Shown here: in pieces, positions 36,714 to 47,965 of the stretch | Numbering within the stretch: the stretch's first letter is position 1 | Layout of the letters: every line of letters starts with the position of its first letter | Source: Mya arenaria | Lineage: Eukaryota > Mollusca > Bivalvia > Myida > Myidae | DNA: 64,000 bases | NCBI RefSeq assembly: GCF_026914265.1 | Contig: NC_069134.1 | Coordinates: 13,733,205 to 13,797,204 of the forward strand | Reading direction: 5' to 3' | The notes under the pieces: model-generated | The model's input: only the letters and a program-made list of their open reading frames with translations | Told to the model about the DNA's origin: nothing | Databases searched by the model: none | Program-made: the position numbers and the translations under genes

Positions 36714-38802
36714 TTAATTTTCCATAGATGGGCAGTCCTGAAAATACTCATGGCCGTGCATATCATATCGTGCAGAAACACTATTAATGCCACTTCTATA
36801 TTTAAATAAGAGAAAATCTTTTCTAAATGCCTTTTCAACTTTTGCTTTCTGTGTTTTAGTGAGTCCTCCTATCGCTTGTTGGTACGCTTGGTGGCGAATT
36901 TTCTTCGTTCTTTTTGCCGTCATCGTTAAACTGGACTGTAGTAGCTTTTGTTTAAAGTCCATTGCAGTTGCATTCTGAGCCTCACCAAAAGTGAGGTACG
37001 GGAAAGGTGAATCAATGTACCCTCGACTCTGTAATCTATTCCAAACCTTAAATAACGCGCAGTAGAAAGTCACTCTACACTGGTGAATATACGGTTTCGA
37101 ATAGAAGACCCAGTCCACAGCGTCATTAATTGCATCCCTCGCTGCGTCCCGATCGAAGTCATTTAACGTCACTTCCTTTGTTAGGTTCAGGGCGTCTATG
37201 ATGTACATAGTATCTTCTTTAAACGTTTCATAAAACCCAACAAAATCAAAATCATACATGCACGGATCACAATGTTGATAGTTTGGTGAAAAATGGGTGT
37301 CCAAACAGTGACCATTTAAAACAAGGGTTGAAATATGATCAACAAATTCTGGAAAGTGCACATCAAAACCACATGATGTTTCACTAGGATATTGTTTTAT
37401 CGTTCTGCCAATGGTTTGCCAGTAATAAACATTTGGATTATACAGTTTATCCAGCCAACCTGAAAATAATCTTGCGTAGGGATCCCGCACAAACACAATG
37501 CTTGTAGAGTTTCTGAATATGGTTTGAATCTCATCGACAGACGCTTTAGCCAATGAGACATAGCCTCTCTCCAGGTAGGCGATGCCTATCTCAATCAGTG
37601 ACGGGTTGGACTCACTTGTACTACCTCCACCAACTATTTGTAAAAGGCGTCTCCAGAACGTGCTTCCTGCCTTCTCAATACCACAGAAAACAATGTTCCT
37701 GGATGGAACATAATAGAGATTCTCTCCTGGCATATAACACCCCTCGTACCCTTTGTCTTTGGGTTTCAGCGTAGTACAGACTTTTTGTAGATGGCGTCTC
37801 CTTTCCTGCATTCTGCTTGCAGCTTCTGGCTTTAATAAAAAAGCAAATATATCATCATCATCATCAACATCACCATCATCATCATCATCATCATCATCAT
37901 CACCATCATTATCATCATCGTCATCATTTTTATCATGATTATTATTATTGTTATTATTATTATTATTATTTATATTTATATTATTGTTATTATTACTACT
38001 ATTATTATTATCACTATTATTATTATTGCAACAAAACGATTACAAGCACTGTGCTTACAAAGGACACGGAGGAATACTTCACAACCGGTTTATGTGCAAC
38101 AGCCACAATCCGTTGGTGACCAAAATCTGCAAAAGTATAACTACATTTTCAGTTTATAATTCAAGTAAATTAACGGGTAAAACAAACTCATTTTCAATTT
38201 TATTTCACTGAATGTTGATCACTAAACGTCGAGAATTTTTGAAAACATTAAATAAAATCAGATAGCACATCTATTCGATAAAATTGTCCCAGGCGATATT
38301 TGTTTTCTTCATGTTTGAAAGCAGACTGAATGCCCATTAAATAATTTCAATTGCTTGTTTAAAGACTGCATCCAGCGCCGTATGTATTTTGTTCTTTTGA
38401 ATAATGAAGATATTGCTATGCTTTTCACGGCTTTCGGATTATTCAACCCTATTTTGTTTAAATTGTTTACTATTTACCTCTGTATTATTTGCGTGACTTT
38501 CATTGTAACCGTATCCAAAACAATGTTCTTTTTATCATTCCTTGACAACATGAATCTCTAAGAGCTTCTTGGTTCAGTGCACAACACCCGTTGGCCTGTC
38601 CACAGTGAGACCCGTCCAGCCTGAAGTATAGTCTTAAACCATCTGAGCGTTGATGTTCGTTTGTTCTGTTCTTTTGCGGACTTAAATATTTATATTACTC
38701 ATATCTTTAGACTACGAAAGTGCAAGAAGTCTTACCTGCATTCAGCGATTTCTTTGTCCTACTGGTCCTGTTTATACTCAAAATAACCAGAAAAGTGGAC
38801 AT
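36714..38802 (-). CDS. Carbohydrate sulfotransferase, Sulfotransfer_2 (HNK-1ST/CHST8-14-like) family, 2 exons
   Basis: This is a predicted type II Golgi enzyme that moves sulfate from PAPS to a sugar of a glycan or proteoglycan. The catalytic exon is 36714-37825. A short first coding exon, 38736-38802, ends AATGCAG|gtaag and joins in phase to the acceptor gccag|AAGCTG. The resulting protein has about 392 residues, starting MSTFLVILSINRTSRTKK, a short signal anchor followed by basic residues. The 5'-PAPS-binding motif is GIEKAGSTFWRRLL (about 71-84), and the 3'-phosphate motif is FVRDPYARLFSGW (about 134-146). Sequons include NSTS, NLT and NAT. The intron carries a long ATC/ATT array. No ATG precedes the predicted Met in the same frame before a stop, so either this Met or an unseen upstream exon gives the start. 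The sugar substrate cannot be told from sequence. Confidence 0.88.
37850..38030. repeat. (ATC)n/(ATT)n trinucleotide array in sulfotransferase intron
   Basis: A run of ATC/ACC triplets followed by ATT/GTT/ACT triplets lies close to the catalytic exon's acceptor. The histidine-, serine- and tyrosine-rich frames across it come from the repeat. Confidence 0.92.
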
Positions 38803-40740
38803 CGCAATAAAGAATATCAAAATCTTAGATCTCGAAAATGGTTTTTTTTTTTAAATAAGAAAACATCCAATTAAGTAGTCTTCAAGTTGACCCTAAAAAG
38901 CATCTACCATGAACACAGATTTTTATTTGTGTGGTTTATTTACGTGTACCGGCATATCATATTACAGATATTTAAATATCGTGACACTCTTCACTTTTGT
39001 GGTTACAAGTTTAGGACCTGTGCGTTACAATACGTGATTGAATACTTTATTTGCACATTAAATAAATCATAGACACACAATCGGGTAGCTGGAAATAAAT
39101 GGTATTAGCATGAATACAAGCCGAACCGCTTCATACGTATAGTTTGCCTTAGCCAACGGTCGCCAACGAGTCTGTTGAAGATTTTATGACTATGGCATGA
39201 GAAATGATAAAACAATAAAAAGAGTATCTAATGAACGCTCATTATTTTAGCTACTGTCACAGTTATATCGGAGCACAAATTTGGCGATGATCGGGGATCG
39301 GTATTAGTACGGGAGACCAAACGGTATATCACATCGCTAAGAACAGAAGTACATCGTCAAGACATCGAGCAACGGCGAAGAAATTAGCCACGGTAGGCGA
39401 CGGTTTAATAAAAGGCGGTACCTCGGTATAAAATGGGTGACAGAAAAAGGGGTATTCGGTAGCACATCGGCTCTAAAGCCGTGTCAACATCAGAAATGCT
39501 ACGACCAATTGTAAATTTTCGAGTGATTTCTCGCCGTTGTCAAATGTTTGCTCCGGTGTATATACATAATTTACCAATTATTAGGGGAATGTTTATCCTA
39601 ATTTGCGCACATATTCTTAAAGTTTTTAATATGAATTTCCCCGGAAAATTCACACAACAATACATTGATTAATAAACTAAAATATTATTTCTTATGAAAT
39701 ACTAAATACCTCACCGTATGCCAATGATTTCCAAATGACATAAGAATATTTTTCTTCAGCTGGTTGAAATTTCAAGCAAATTCACCGACAATATGATCTC
39801 ATTAAAATTAGATCGCCAATACTCGCTTCATGACGTTAGACCGCTACGTTACACGCTTAGGTAAAGCACAATGTATGGCATTTGTATAAATCAAAGGTTT
39901 GTATATAAGAGCAATTCTTCATTCCAATCGCTCATACATTCAACGTTACGCTAAATGACAATCAAACTATTTCCCATTACGAAAATTAAAAAAGCTCTGG
40001 AAAACTATACCCAACACCTTAATAAAGAGTACGAGCAAGTAAAGCAAATAATACCACGTATTGTAAATAACTAATACTATGTATTTTATACAGCTAATAC
40101 TACGAATTTTCAATATTGACATATACAGCAATATCAAAAACAAATTCACGTTCATAAATAATATATATGTTGCACTGATGAAAGTTTAATAAGTACTTTT
40201 TGACTCCTAAAGAAACTCATCTTACCAAAGAACAATAATCAACGAGTTTTGCCCTATTAACCCGAATAAGAATGTTCATTAACATACTAAAACAATCTCA
40301 ATCACTTTCTTTCAAATTCTATAAGATTTTGTTTGAGGCTGGTACACCATAAATCCGTGTGCGCACCTACACTGCGTATCAGCATCATGTGTTCACGGAG
40401 GATCTATTTACATGCATCCGTGGTCCATGGTTGTTATAATACTGATATATTTAGTATGTAAGGTGTTTCGATAGGATATATTTGAGATAAATCTACAACC
40501 GTTAGAAATCATAAAAACATTCCAATAAATGGCATAAGTCATAATTTTAAGTGATTGCAGAGAAATATATACATCTCAATAATTTCCTTTATATATTTAG
40601 CAATTTTGGTTATCTTTTTTACGGCTTCTGCTTTTATGATTGAGTCACGTATTACTCTTTCATTTATTGATTGTAAAGAATCGAATATTCTCTGACCAAT
40701 TAAATAAAACAACAAGACGTCAATGTGGCAATGCCCCATT
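38803..40740. other. Intergenic region upstream of the sulfotransferase
   Basis: It should contain the minus-strand promoter of the sulfotransferase, but no core element could be identified with confidence. There is an 11-nt T run at 38842-38852 and otherwise AT-rich unique-looking sequence. Short open frames lack gene-like composition or splice context. Confidence 0.35.
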
Positions 40741-40779
40741 AAAGCCGGATTTTTTATTTGGCGATGCAATTTTGCAAAC

Positions 40780-41450
40780 CTAGGATTTGAGCTAGTGACC
40801 TAGTAATTTTAACCAAAAAGAACCATATTTATACTTACCGGAGATATCGTTCATACAAATAACCTGATCAACAGAAACTATTCCATTTGTGTGAGGTAAA
40901 ATGAACATTTTATAAATGCATCAGCTTTTCCAATAAGATCTGTCCCAGGCCAGAGACCTAGTTTTTGACCCTAGATGACACACATCATCTAAGATTTCAT
41001 TTTTTTATGACATCGGGAAAATATTTCCTAAGATTTGACCTAGTGACCTAGTTTTTGATCTAATGTGACCCATATCCACAAATGTTTAAGACAACATGAA
41101 GACAAAAATTCTAACAAAGTTTCATAAGGATTTGAAAAAAATTGTTGAATTTATGACGTGAAAATATTTTTCCTAAGATTTGACCTAGTGACCTAGATTT
41201 TGACCTGGGTTGACCCATATTAAAAAATATGCAAGATATAATGCAGACAAGCAGTCTGAACATGTAAACCATGTTGTATGAAATTGTTAAATTTATTACC
41301 GTGAAATATTTCTTCTAAAGGTTTGACTTTGTGACCTAGATTTTTGACCCGAGATGACCCATATTCATATATATTCAAGATAACATGCCGACAAATAGTC
41401 TGACCAAGTTTGATAACCATTGGATAAAAACTCTTGATTTTATTACATAA
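40780..41450. repeat. Degenerate tandem repeat, about 145-bp period
   Basis: Motifs of the type TGACCTAGTGACCTAGTTTTTGACC recur near 40790, 40955, 41036, 41181 and 41327, followed by gaCCCATAT and by aagataacatg..gacaaa. This resembles the core of elements A-C, but inverted ends and a terminal hairpin were not identified. It may be an eroded element of the same structural class. Confidence 0.6.
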
Positions 41451-41520
41451 AATGTAAAATTTAACACCGAATTGTTAACGCCCGCCTACCCGCGAAAATC
41501 CGGCTAAAAATCTAAATAAA

Positions 41521-41655
41521 TGGATTTCACGTCTGCAAATGACCACCGCATGCTTGAAAAATTGCTCAATAAACGATTATCCACGGAAGCGCACGGCTTG
41601 ATTGCACATTGGAATGGCAAGGACTGCAGGTGTTCAATGTGTAAATCAAATTAGT
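41521..41655 (+). CDS. Small orphan open frame, 44 aa, status uncertain
   Basis: An ATG frame MDFTSANDHRMLEKLLNKRL and onward ends in CRCSMCKSN before TAG. The composition is protein-like (charged, leucine-rich helix, then a Cys cluster). No family is recognised, and no donor was found that joins it in phase to the exon-like frame near 42472. It could be a chance frame or a fragment of a repeat. Confidence 0.15.
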
Positions 41656-41659
41656 TGCT

Positions 41660-42470
41660 TGTAGTTGCTTGATCATCTTTATCTTTATGTTCAATATCTA
41701 CCTTAATTTATATCTTGCTTGTGTTGTGTCTTCGGGGTTTATTTTGTGTTATGTTTTTCTGTTTGCCTAGCTTGTTCAAGTGTTCTAGCTGCATGCTCTG
41801 CTCTTTTGTATAGTTGCAAGCTACTTGATTTGCTTTTACTGTTCAATTTTGCTTACTAGTACTTACTATGTAGTAACTTACTGATAAAAACTTTCTTTGT
41901 ATATGCTATCGTCATTGTCATACCATGCTTTATTATTGTTTGTGCTCTTGTATGTGCTACTGTGAAGGAATTGCTGCTCAGGTCATCTCAGATATGATCT
42001 GAGGTGATATTCTCGTTTAGACTACTTTTAATCTGCTTCTTGCACATGCCAAGAAACACCGGCATGTTCTAAAACCTGGCCTGGCCTGGCCTGCTGACTG
42101 AGCATTTTGAGTCGGGCCAGGCCAGGTCAGGACAGGCCATATTTTATACACACTGAGAGTACAAGCACTGAATATACTGGAACACAATGATACATCTTTC
42201 TTTAGAAATCAAACTGCATGTTTAATGTAATGTATTTTTGTTGCTTTATTAAGATAAAAAGTAGTTTAATTGAATGCATGGAGAAATTCTTAATACTAAT
42301 CGGATATTTTTTTTATTTAAGTGCACAACTCTGGGTTTACAAATCGAATCTTAAAATCAATGTGTTCAGACTTAACTTTTACATACATAATATATTTTAT
42401 TTTTTACATACATATGTATTTTATTTATGACGATTTTTATGTTTTGTTTTTATTTAAAATTTTATCTTAC
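41660..42470. other. Intergenic, with a CCTGGC-rich inverted repeat
   Basis: No gene recognised. At 42075-42093 three CCTGGC units are followed 20 bp later (42114-42138) by the inverted GGCCAGGCCAGG, which can form a GC-rich hairpin in an otherwise AT-rich region. Confidence 0.5.
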
Positions 42471-42471
42471 A

Positions 42472-42615
42472 GTTCATATAATAGCTGAACATCAAGTTAA
42501 ATCAACAAAGGGAGTCACAATAAAACGAATGTCTGCAAAACTAGCAAATGAGACTAAAACAGAACGGGAAAAAAGAGAAGAATCTCGAAAGAAGACATTA
42601 AAACAACAACTCTAA
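42472..42615 (+). CDS. Possible isolated terminal exon, Lys/Glu-rich
   Basis: A strong acceptor-like tract, ttttatcttacag, precedes a frame with HIIAEHQVKSTKGVTIKRMS and a Lys/Glu/Arg-rich tail ending TLKQQL before TAA at 42613-42615. The frame needs a phase-1 join to an upstream exon that I could not find. No family is recognised. A fragment of a mobile element protein or a pseudo-exon is equally possible. Confidence 0.22.
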   Translation, partial: VHIIAEHQVKSTKGVTIKRMSAKLANETKTEREKREESRKKTLKQQL

Positions 42616-42819
42616 CGCGTTGATTTCCCGAGTTCAGAAATGAATGCTTGCCAAACCATAGTTTGAACCAGACTGCACAAAACCGAAAATCATATAATTA
42701 CATGGAATTAACATTTGTCTTCACTGTCAATGATATTTGGGAGATCAATTAAATTAAAAAGATAGCATTTACTGATATAAGATAAACCTTTCAAAACACA
42801 ACAACGGTATCTTGCCGGT

Positions 42820-42894
42820 TTGGGGAATCGAACCAGGGTCGAAGGCGAAGATGTTAAACACTCGACCACCTGAGACACACATATATCCTGTAGA
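42820..42894 (-). repeat. tRNA-related sequence (likely SINE head or tRNA pseudogene)
   Basis: On the minus strand the sequence has an A-box-like CTCAGGTGGTCGAGTG and a perfect B-box-like GGTTCGATTCC about 30 bp later. The T-stem next to the B box does not pair properly, and a full cloverleaf could not be drawn. A tRNA-derived SINE or pseudogene is more likely than a working tRNA. Confidence 0.4.
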
Positions 42895-42899
42895 ATAAA

Positions 42900-44480
42900 T
42901 GCTATATAAAAAATAACCTACAGTTTATTGATGCACTCGATACTGTAGGTACTTCGTATGTCATTGTCATTGAAGTTAACTGAAGTAAAAACAACTTGAC
43001 AACAAATTACAAAAAGGGTTTCAAATAAATTATTATGCATAAATTTACAAAGGCTCTAGCATAATTCCGAGAACTAGACGATAATAAAGGCCGAAATAGA
43101 AAGTTTCAAGCCTGGCTAAGCCCCTGTCTGAAAAATATATGGATTCATGATTGAAACAGCATGTATATTTTAGCTTAGTGAGTTAAAATATGTACGGTTA
43201 ATCAATTTAACGAACAGTTTTGCAATACGATTTACAAAATTTAATAAAATGTGTCTGCTGGACTGATTAAGGTCTATACTTACAAGTTAATCAAATAACT
43301 TAAAACTAATGCAGAAAGTTAAAATTGTTGAGTGAGTCTCTTTTATAATAAAATGTATCATGAACGATTGTATGCATGTTGATGTTCTTGTTCTTTCAAT
43401 ATAACCATGTATGTTCAATTAAATGTTGCTATAACCAAGAAACTAATTCATGGGAATTTGGATGTTGTTCAGTTTATTGCTGTAAATTGTGTTCATATAT
43501 TTAACATTTACACTTAATAAAAATACATCAAAAAGTTATGTGATTTTTGTAGACCCAGTTTGCCTTTCTAATTTTACTCTGAAACTCTGAAATGTGAAGT
43601 GGATATGCATTCATGTATCACCATTCCTCATCGCAGAGAGGCCACTTTAACCCATAGATTTATGGCCTCCAAGGGTGAACATTTCTTCACACGGACCTGA
43701 TAATATCTTTTAACCGTTAGCCCATTAGGCTCAGATCTGAGGTGAAATTCTGAGAATTGAAGTAACTGGGTAGGACTGTGAAGAAGTATCAAGTGTTAGA
43801 CATACTTACTGAGTACTTAATATAATAATACTTATTTACTTATTCATAAACAAAAATATGTTGTTTTTAATGAGTAACATTATTTTTTTTAGACATATGA
43901 CAGATGTTAATGAAAATGGTATGCTTAACCAACCGTTTTATATGGAATGAAAATGTAGCCTATATTACATTATATATGAATCTGGCCGTCTCATAGGTCG
44001 AATTTTATTTAAGGCTATGCTTTACTAAAGGTATGGATATTGATTTAAAATGTCAGTCAGATTTATTGGGTTCGCATTTTTTAACAAAAACACACACTCT
44101 TATTATTCATTTTTAAAGCTTTGTTGTTGTTTTTTCACTGTAAAAAATATTGAGTTCGTAAGTATACGTATACATCACGAAAAATGGAAAATACAAACGA
44201 AACTTGAAAAAATACATCATATTGGCGAAACTGAATCTCCGAATGTTAAATTTACTTCAATTGTGTTCATATCATCATGAACACATTCTGATGCGTTTAA
44301 AATGCATTTTCGTATAACTGATTGCGATTTGTTTTTGCAATGTTCCAATCTAGAAAATTGCTTAGTTTTGTGTTCTTCTGGCATTGTCTTCATACCGTGA
44401 CCGGTTAAAGAACATATTTTGACCCACATAAAATCACGACAATGGTCGCTGTCCTTAGTGACTTTTCTGTAAAATATTGA
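42900..44480. other. Intergenic, no recognised gene
   Basis: AT-rich sequence with short open frames only, none with splice context or family features. Confidence 0.35.
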
Positions 44481-44737
44481 CCCCCCCCCCCCACACACAC
44501 ACACACCCCAAATAATAACACGACTCCCAACGATCGTTACTGTAAGTAGGTATTTAAACCCACCGAACAGAACCGACTGTGTTGGTCATTTAATACGTGT
44601 GCTCTTAAGTCTTAGTAATAGAGGTGGTAATGCTGCTGCTGTTGCTGTTGATACTACCACTACTGTTCTGCTATTGCAACTGTCAACACCACCGCCACAG
44701 CACCACCGTCACCACCACCACAACCACCACCACCACC

Positions 44738-44794
<57 letters not shown>

Positions 44795-44800
44795 ACCCCT
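44480..44800. repeat. Microsatellite cluster: poly-C/(CA)n, ACC/CTG triplets and (GAT)n
   Basis: A C run and CA repeats (44480-44512) are followed by CTG/ACC-rich triplets (44626-44737) and a pure (GAT)n array at 44738-44794. Poly-Met and poly-Ile frames are repeat artefacts. Confidence 0.9.
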
Positions 44801-45023
44801 TAAAGTACTGCCGCTCCTGCTGAATTGTTGTGTGATGTTGTTGCCACTTCTACAACAACAGCTACTACCATTCCTTCTACTAACTATCAATAACTACTAC
44901 TGGTGCTGCTTAATCTCGCGTTAATCAACTATATGTTGCTGTGAATGAAGGAACTAAGCTTTTTGCATCAATGCGAAGACCCTTCATTTATATATTTATA
45001 ATGAGCGCAAAGTACAATGAACC

Positions 45024-45504
45024 TTAAAGGGACTGTACACCAGATTCGCACCAAAAAAAGTTTTTTTTTCTGTAACGAATCTCAGGACAATTATCTAATG
45101 GAATATGTTACGCATTGATATCATAATTGTTAAAAAAGTACCAAAATGTAAAAAATGTGTCGGAGACCGGGTTCGGCAAAATTGCAGTCCAGCGTCGTAT
45201 CCACTAAGCTACGACGGCTTACTCTATTAATTACATAATTAAGCTACACGTACCTCGGTAATATCACGTGATAACACCGACTAGCCAATCACGCATAATA
45301 AATGAATTCTACCTGGTAGACATACCCAGTAATCTTTTAAATGGAAAAATACGAAATAACTGCTAAACTTATATAAATTAAAAACTATGTGATACTTCAG
45401 TAAGTAAGTTTCAATGCGTTGTGCACATCGATGCCAAGTTATGTCAGTTTTCGACAATTTTCCTTTTCCCCCTCTATTTATCATACGGAGTACAGCCCCT
45501 TTAA
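45024..45504. mobile_element. MITE with TTAAAGGGRCTGTAC inverted ends and tRNA-like interior
   Basis: A 481-bp segment begins TTAAAGGGACTGTACacc and ends gtACAGCCCCTTTAA. The first 15 bases and the inverse of the last 15 agree at 14 positions. It can be read as TTAA or TA target duplications. On the minus strand at about 45160-45218 the sequence gccgtcgtagcttagtggatacgacg resembles a tRNA acceptor, D-arm and A box. No transposase frame is present. Family assignment is open between TA- and TTAA-targeting DNA transposons. Confidence 0.6.
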
Positions 45505-45599
45505 GCAGATTTTCGACATCCACAGATAAACGACTCCCCGGTATCATTTTATTAAATATACATGAGTCATAACATTTTGAGCCTGTAGTCGATAAGTTT

Positions 45600-47173
45600 G
45601 ACTGGGGTTCGTGATTCTATTTGGGTCAAAATACATGGCGAAATCGGAGGAGGATCTTCTAACCATGCTGAATCAAGTGCATGACTGGTGTAAGCGATGG
45701 CGCGTGCTAATCAATGCCAGCAAATCAAAGTGCATGCACTTCCGAAGGGCGGAAGTCAGCGCAGTAACTTTGTGTTCAGGATCGGAAATGATGTTCTAGA
45801 AACTATGGATCGTTTTAGGTACCTTGGTGTGATTTTTCATGAAAAATGTGACATGCGCATTTAATAGTGAAGCATTGGGGAAAGGGGCCGGCCGCGCACT
45901 AGGGTCCATTATTAGCAAAATACTTAATCTTAAAGACTTTGGTTTCAAATCTTTTGAAAAGTTGTTTAACTCATGTGTCACGCCAGTCATGGACTACTGT
46001 TCTTCAGTATGGGGCTTTAGAAAGTACCAACATTTAGACAATGTACAGCACAGGGCAATGCGGTACTTCCTGGGCGTCCATAGGTTCACCCCCATCCTTG
46101 CCATGGCAGGAGATACGGGCTGGCTACCGAGCACCTATCGGCGATGGCGGTCTATGATTCGAATGTGGAACAGACTTAACCTGATGAGCGACGACAGAAT
46201 TACTAAAAAGGTGTTTAACGTTGAATATGCTACACACAATACTAACAATAACTGGTCAAATGAAGTTAAACAAGTGACGGACGTCTTAGGCCTTAATGAC
46301 TACTTCGAATCTAAGTCTACGGTTCATTTATCTAAGGTTGATGATCTTCTGAATGACTTTACGGTAGAAAATGGCAAACGGATATACAACAGGTTCCCAA
46401 ACTAAGAACATACAGAGCATTTAAGGACACATTTAATGTTGAAAAGTATATCAGCTTAAATTTGTGCAAAAATGAACGATCTGTATTGTGTCAGTTTAGG
46501 TGTGGAATTTTACCACTTAGGATAGAAACAGGTCGGTTTGTCGGTGAACCTGTGGAACAAAGACTTTGTAGGCACTGTGAACGTTCGTCCATCGAAGACG
46601 AAAAGCATTTTCTGTTTGACTGCAGTCTTGATAGTGACTCGAGAAATACGCACTACAGCGATATTTTTAACCAGGACATCAACCTAAATGTGAATGAAAA
46701 ACTAGTTCATGTGATGTCAAATTATCCACGTAGGCTTGCCAAATTCCTGGTACATGCCTTTTTGATAAGAAGAAATACTTTGTATAGATAGACTTATATA
46801 ATGCATGACGTAGAATGTTGCTATATATTTTATAATACATCTCCATGATAAGTACTAGCGTTATCGCACTGATGTCTTATTTATTACTATCTCTGTCATC
46901 ATAATTATTTTATTTTCAATTAGCTAAGTTCCACGGCTAAACTATACTGAAATTCCAATATTTGCTATTGTTATAATAGTACACATCATATACTCATGAT
47001 ATCTGAATGTTTAATATTCATATATGTCTGTTTTGTATTAGTATGCATTCTCTGAATTATTATAACTTTTTTCTAATTGGTGACCTATAGGCCCATTGGG
47101 CCGGGTGTTATCTGTTTGATACTTAACTAATGAATTTGTATTATGTTTATACACATGTCACGGTAATAAACAA

Positions 47174-47211
<38 letters not shown>

Positions 47212-47212
47212 T
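45600..47212 (+). mobile_element. Truncated LINE, reverse-transcriptase C-terminal part with (ACTT)n tail
   Basis: Frames at about 45611-46405 and 46462-46791 encode the end of a non-LTR reverse transcriptase. It includes the post-catalytic region AKSEEDLLTMLNQVHDWCKR, then FRYLGVIF, MDYCSSVWGF and AMRYFLGVHRFTP. A C-terminal Cys/His motif follows, CRHC, then EDEKHFLFDC. At least two frame changes and the loss of the endonuclease and most of the polymerase show it is dead. The 3' end carries an (ACTT)n tail at about 47176-47210. The clade looks like the jockey-superfamily LINEs common in molluscs but cannot be fixed by eye. Confidence 0.85.
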
Positions 47213-47334
47213 CCTCACGCCGGCCAAATCCTAATAGCCTCTTATAGAACAATACCGTAATCAAGTTGTTAAATTAAACGACTTGATTACGGTATTGTTC
47301 TATAAGAGGCTATTAGGATTTGGCCGGCGTGAGG
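47213..47334. repeat. Perfect 54-bp inverted repeat with 14-bp spacer
   Basis: The left arm 47213-47266 begins CCTCACGCCGGCC and ends TAATCAAGT. The right arm 47281-47334 is its exact reverse complement over all 54 bases. It starts two or three bases after the microsatellite tail of the LINE and has no obvious target duplication. It could be a foldback element, a snap-back replication product or an assembly artefact. Confidence 0.93.
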
Positions 47335-47965
47335 AAAATATTTAGCTGTTGGGGAACTAAGAAATATAGTTAGTACATTTGTACTTGATGTTTTCAATCT
47401 TTAAACATAATTCAAGAGTGTGGTTTAGATAGTTAAATATTGTAATCAAGGAGATTGTTCATAAACAATATCAAAGATGTAATGCTTAGCTTAGTTAATA
47501 AATAATTATACATTTTATAGTTAAGAAAATCATGTCAATACTTAATAATAAACTATTATTGAGTTTTTTGTTTTGTTTTTGACAAGTGTCGTAATAAACA
47601 AAATGAGATGAAGCGTTAACCTAAGAAACATGCACTTTAGAAAGATTTTTCCGAAAATGACCAAAATAATCGCTCCCCTGAATTTCATGCTGGTCGTAAT
47701 CAGGTTTAACCTCTTTTACTTGCTTTTGTTATGTGATATGTGCTTTATTTAACATTGCTCATAATTATTTTTCAGCTTTCTTACCATGTGTTTAAACATG
47801 TATACTATTGTTATAGTCGGTTCAAAAGCGCTTGTCGCTTATGTTATATCACGGACCTATATAGGTCCGTGGTTATATTGTTAATTCTGACTTGCCGACT
47901 TAAAATAAAATTTATCTATCTATCCATATATCCGGCAGTTAAAGTAACATTTAAAACTAGTTTAT
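47335..47965. other. Intergenic with a short perfect palindrome
   Basis: No gene seen. At about 47851-47872 CACGGACCTATATAGGTCCGTG is a perfect palindrome. It shares the ACGGACCTATA motif with copies near 21397 and 21893. Confidence 0.55.

Noticed and set aside
45160-45218. Functional tRNA gene
   Set aside because: Only a 5' half with A box is convincing. The 3' half does not give a T-arm, and the segment lies inside a MITE.
45281-45547. 88-codon minus-strand frame
   Set aside because: Lies mostly inside the TTAA-flanked MITE and crosses its boundary. No protein family is recognised.
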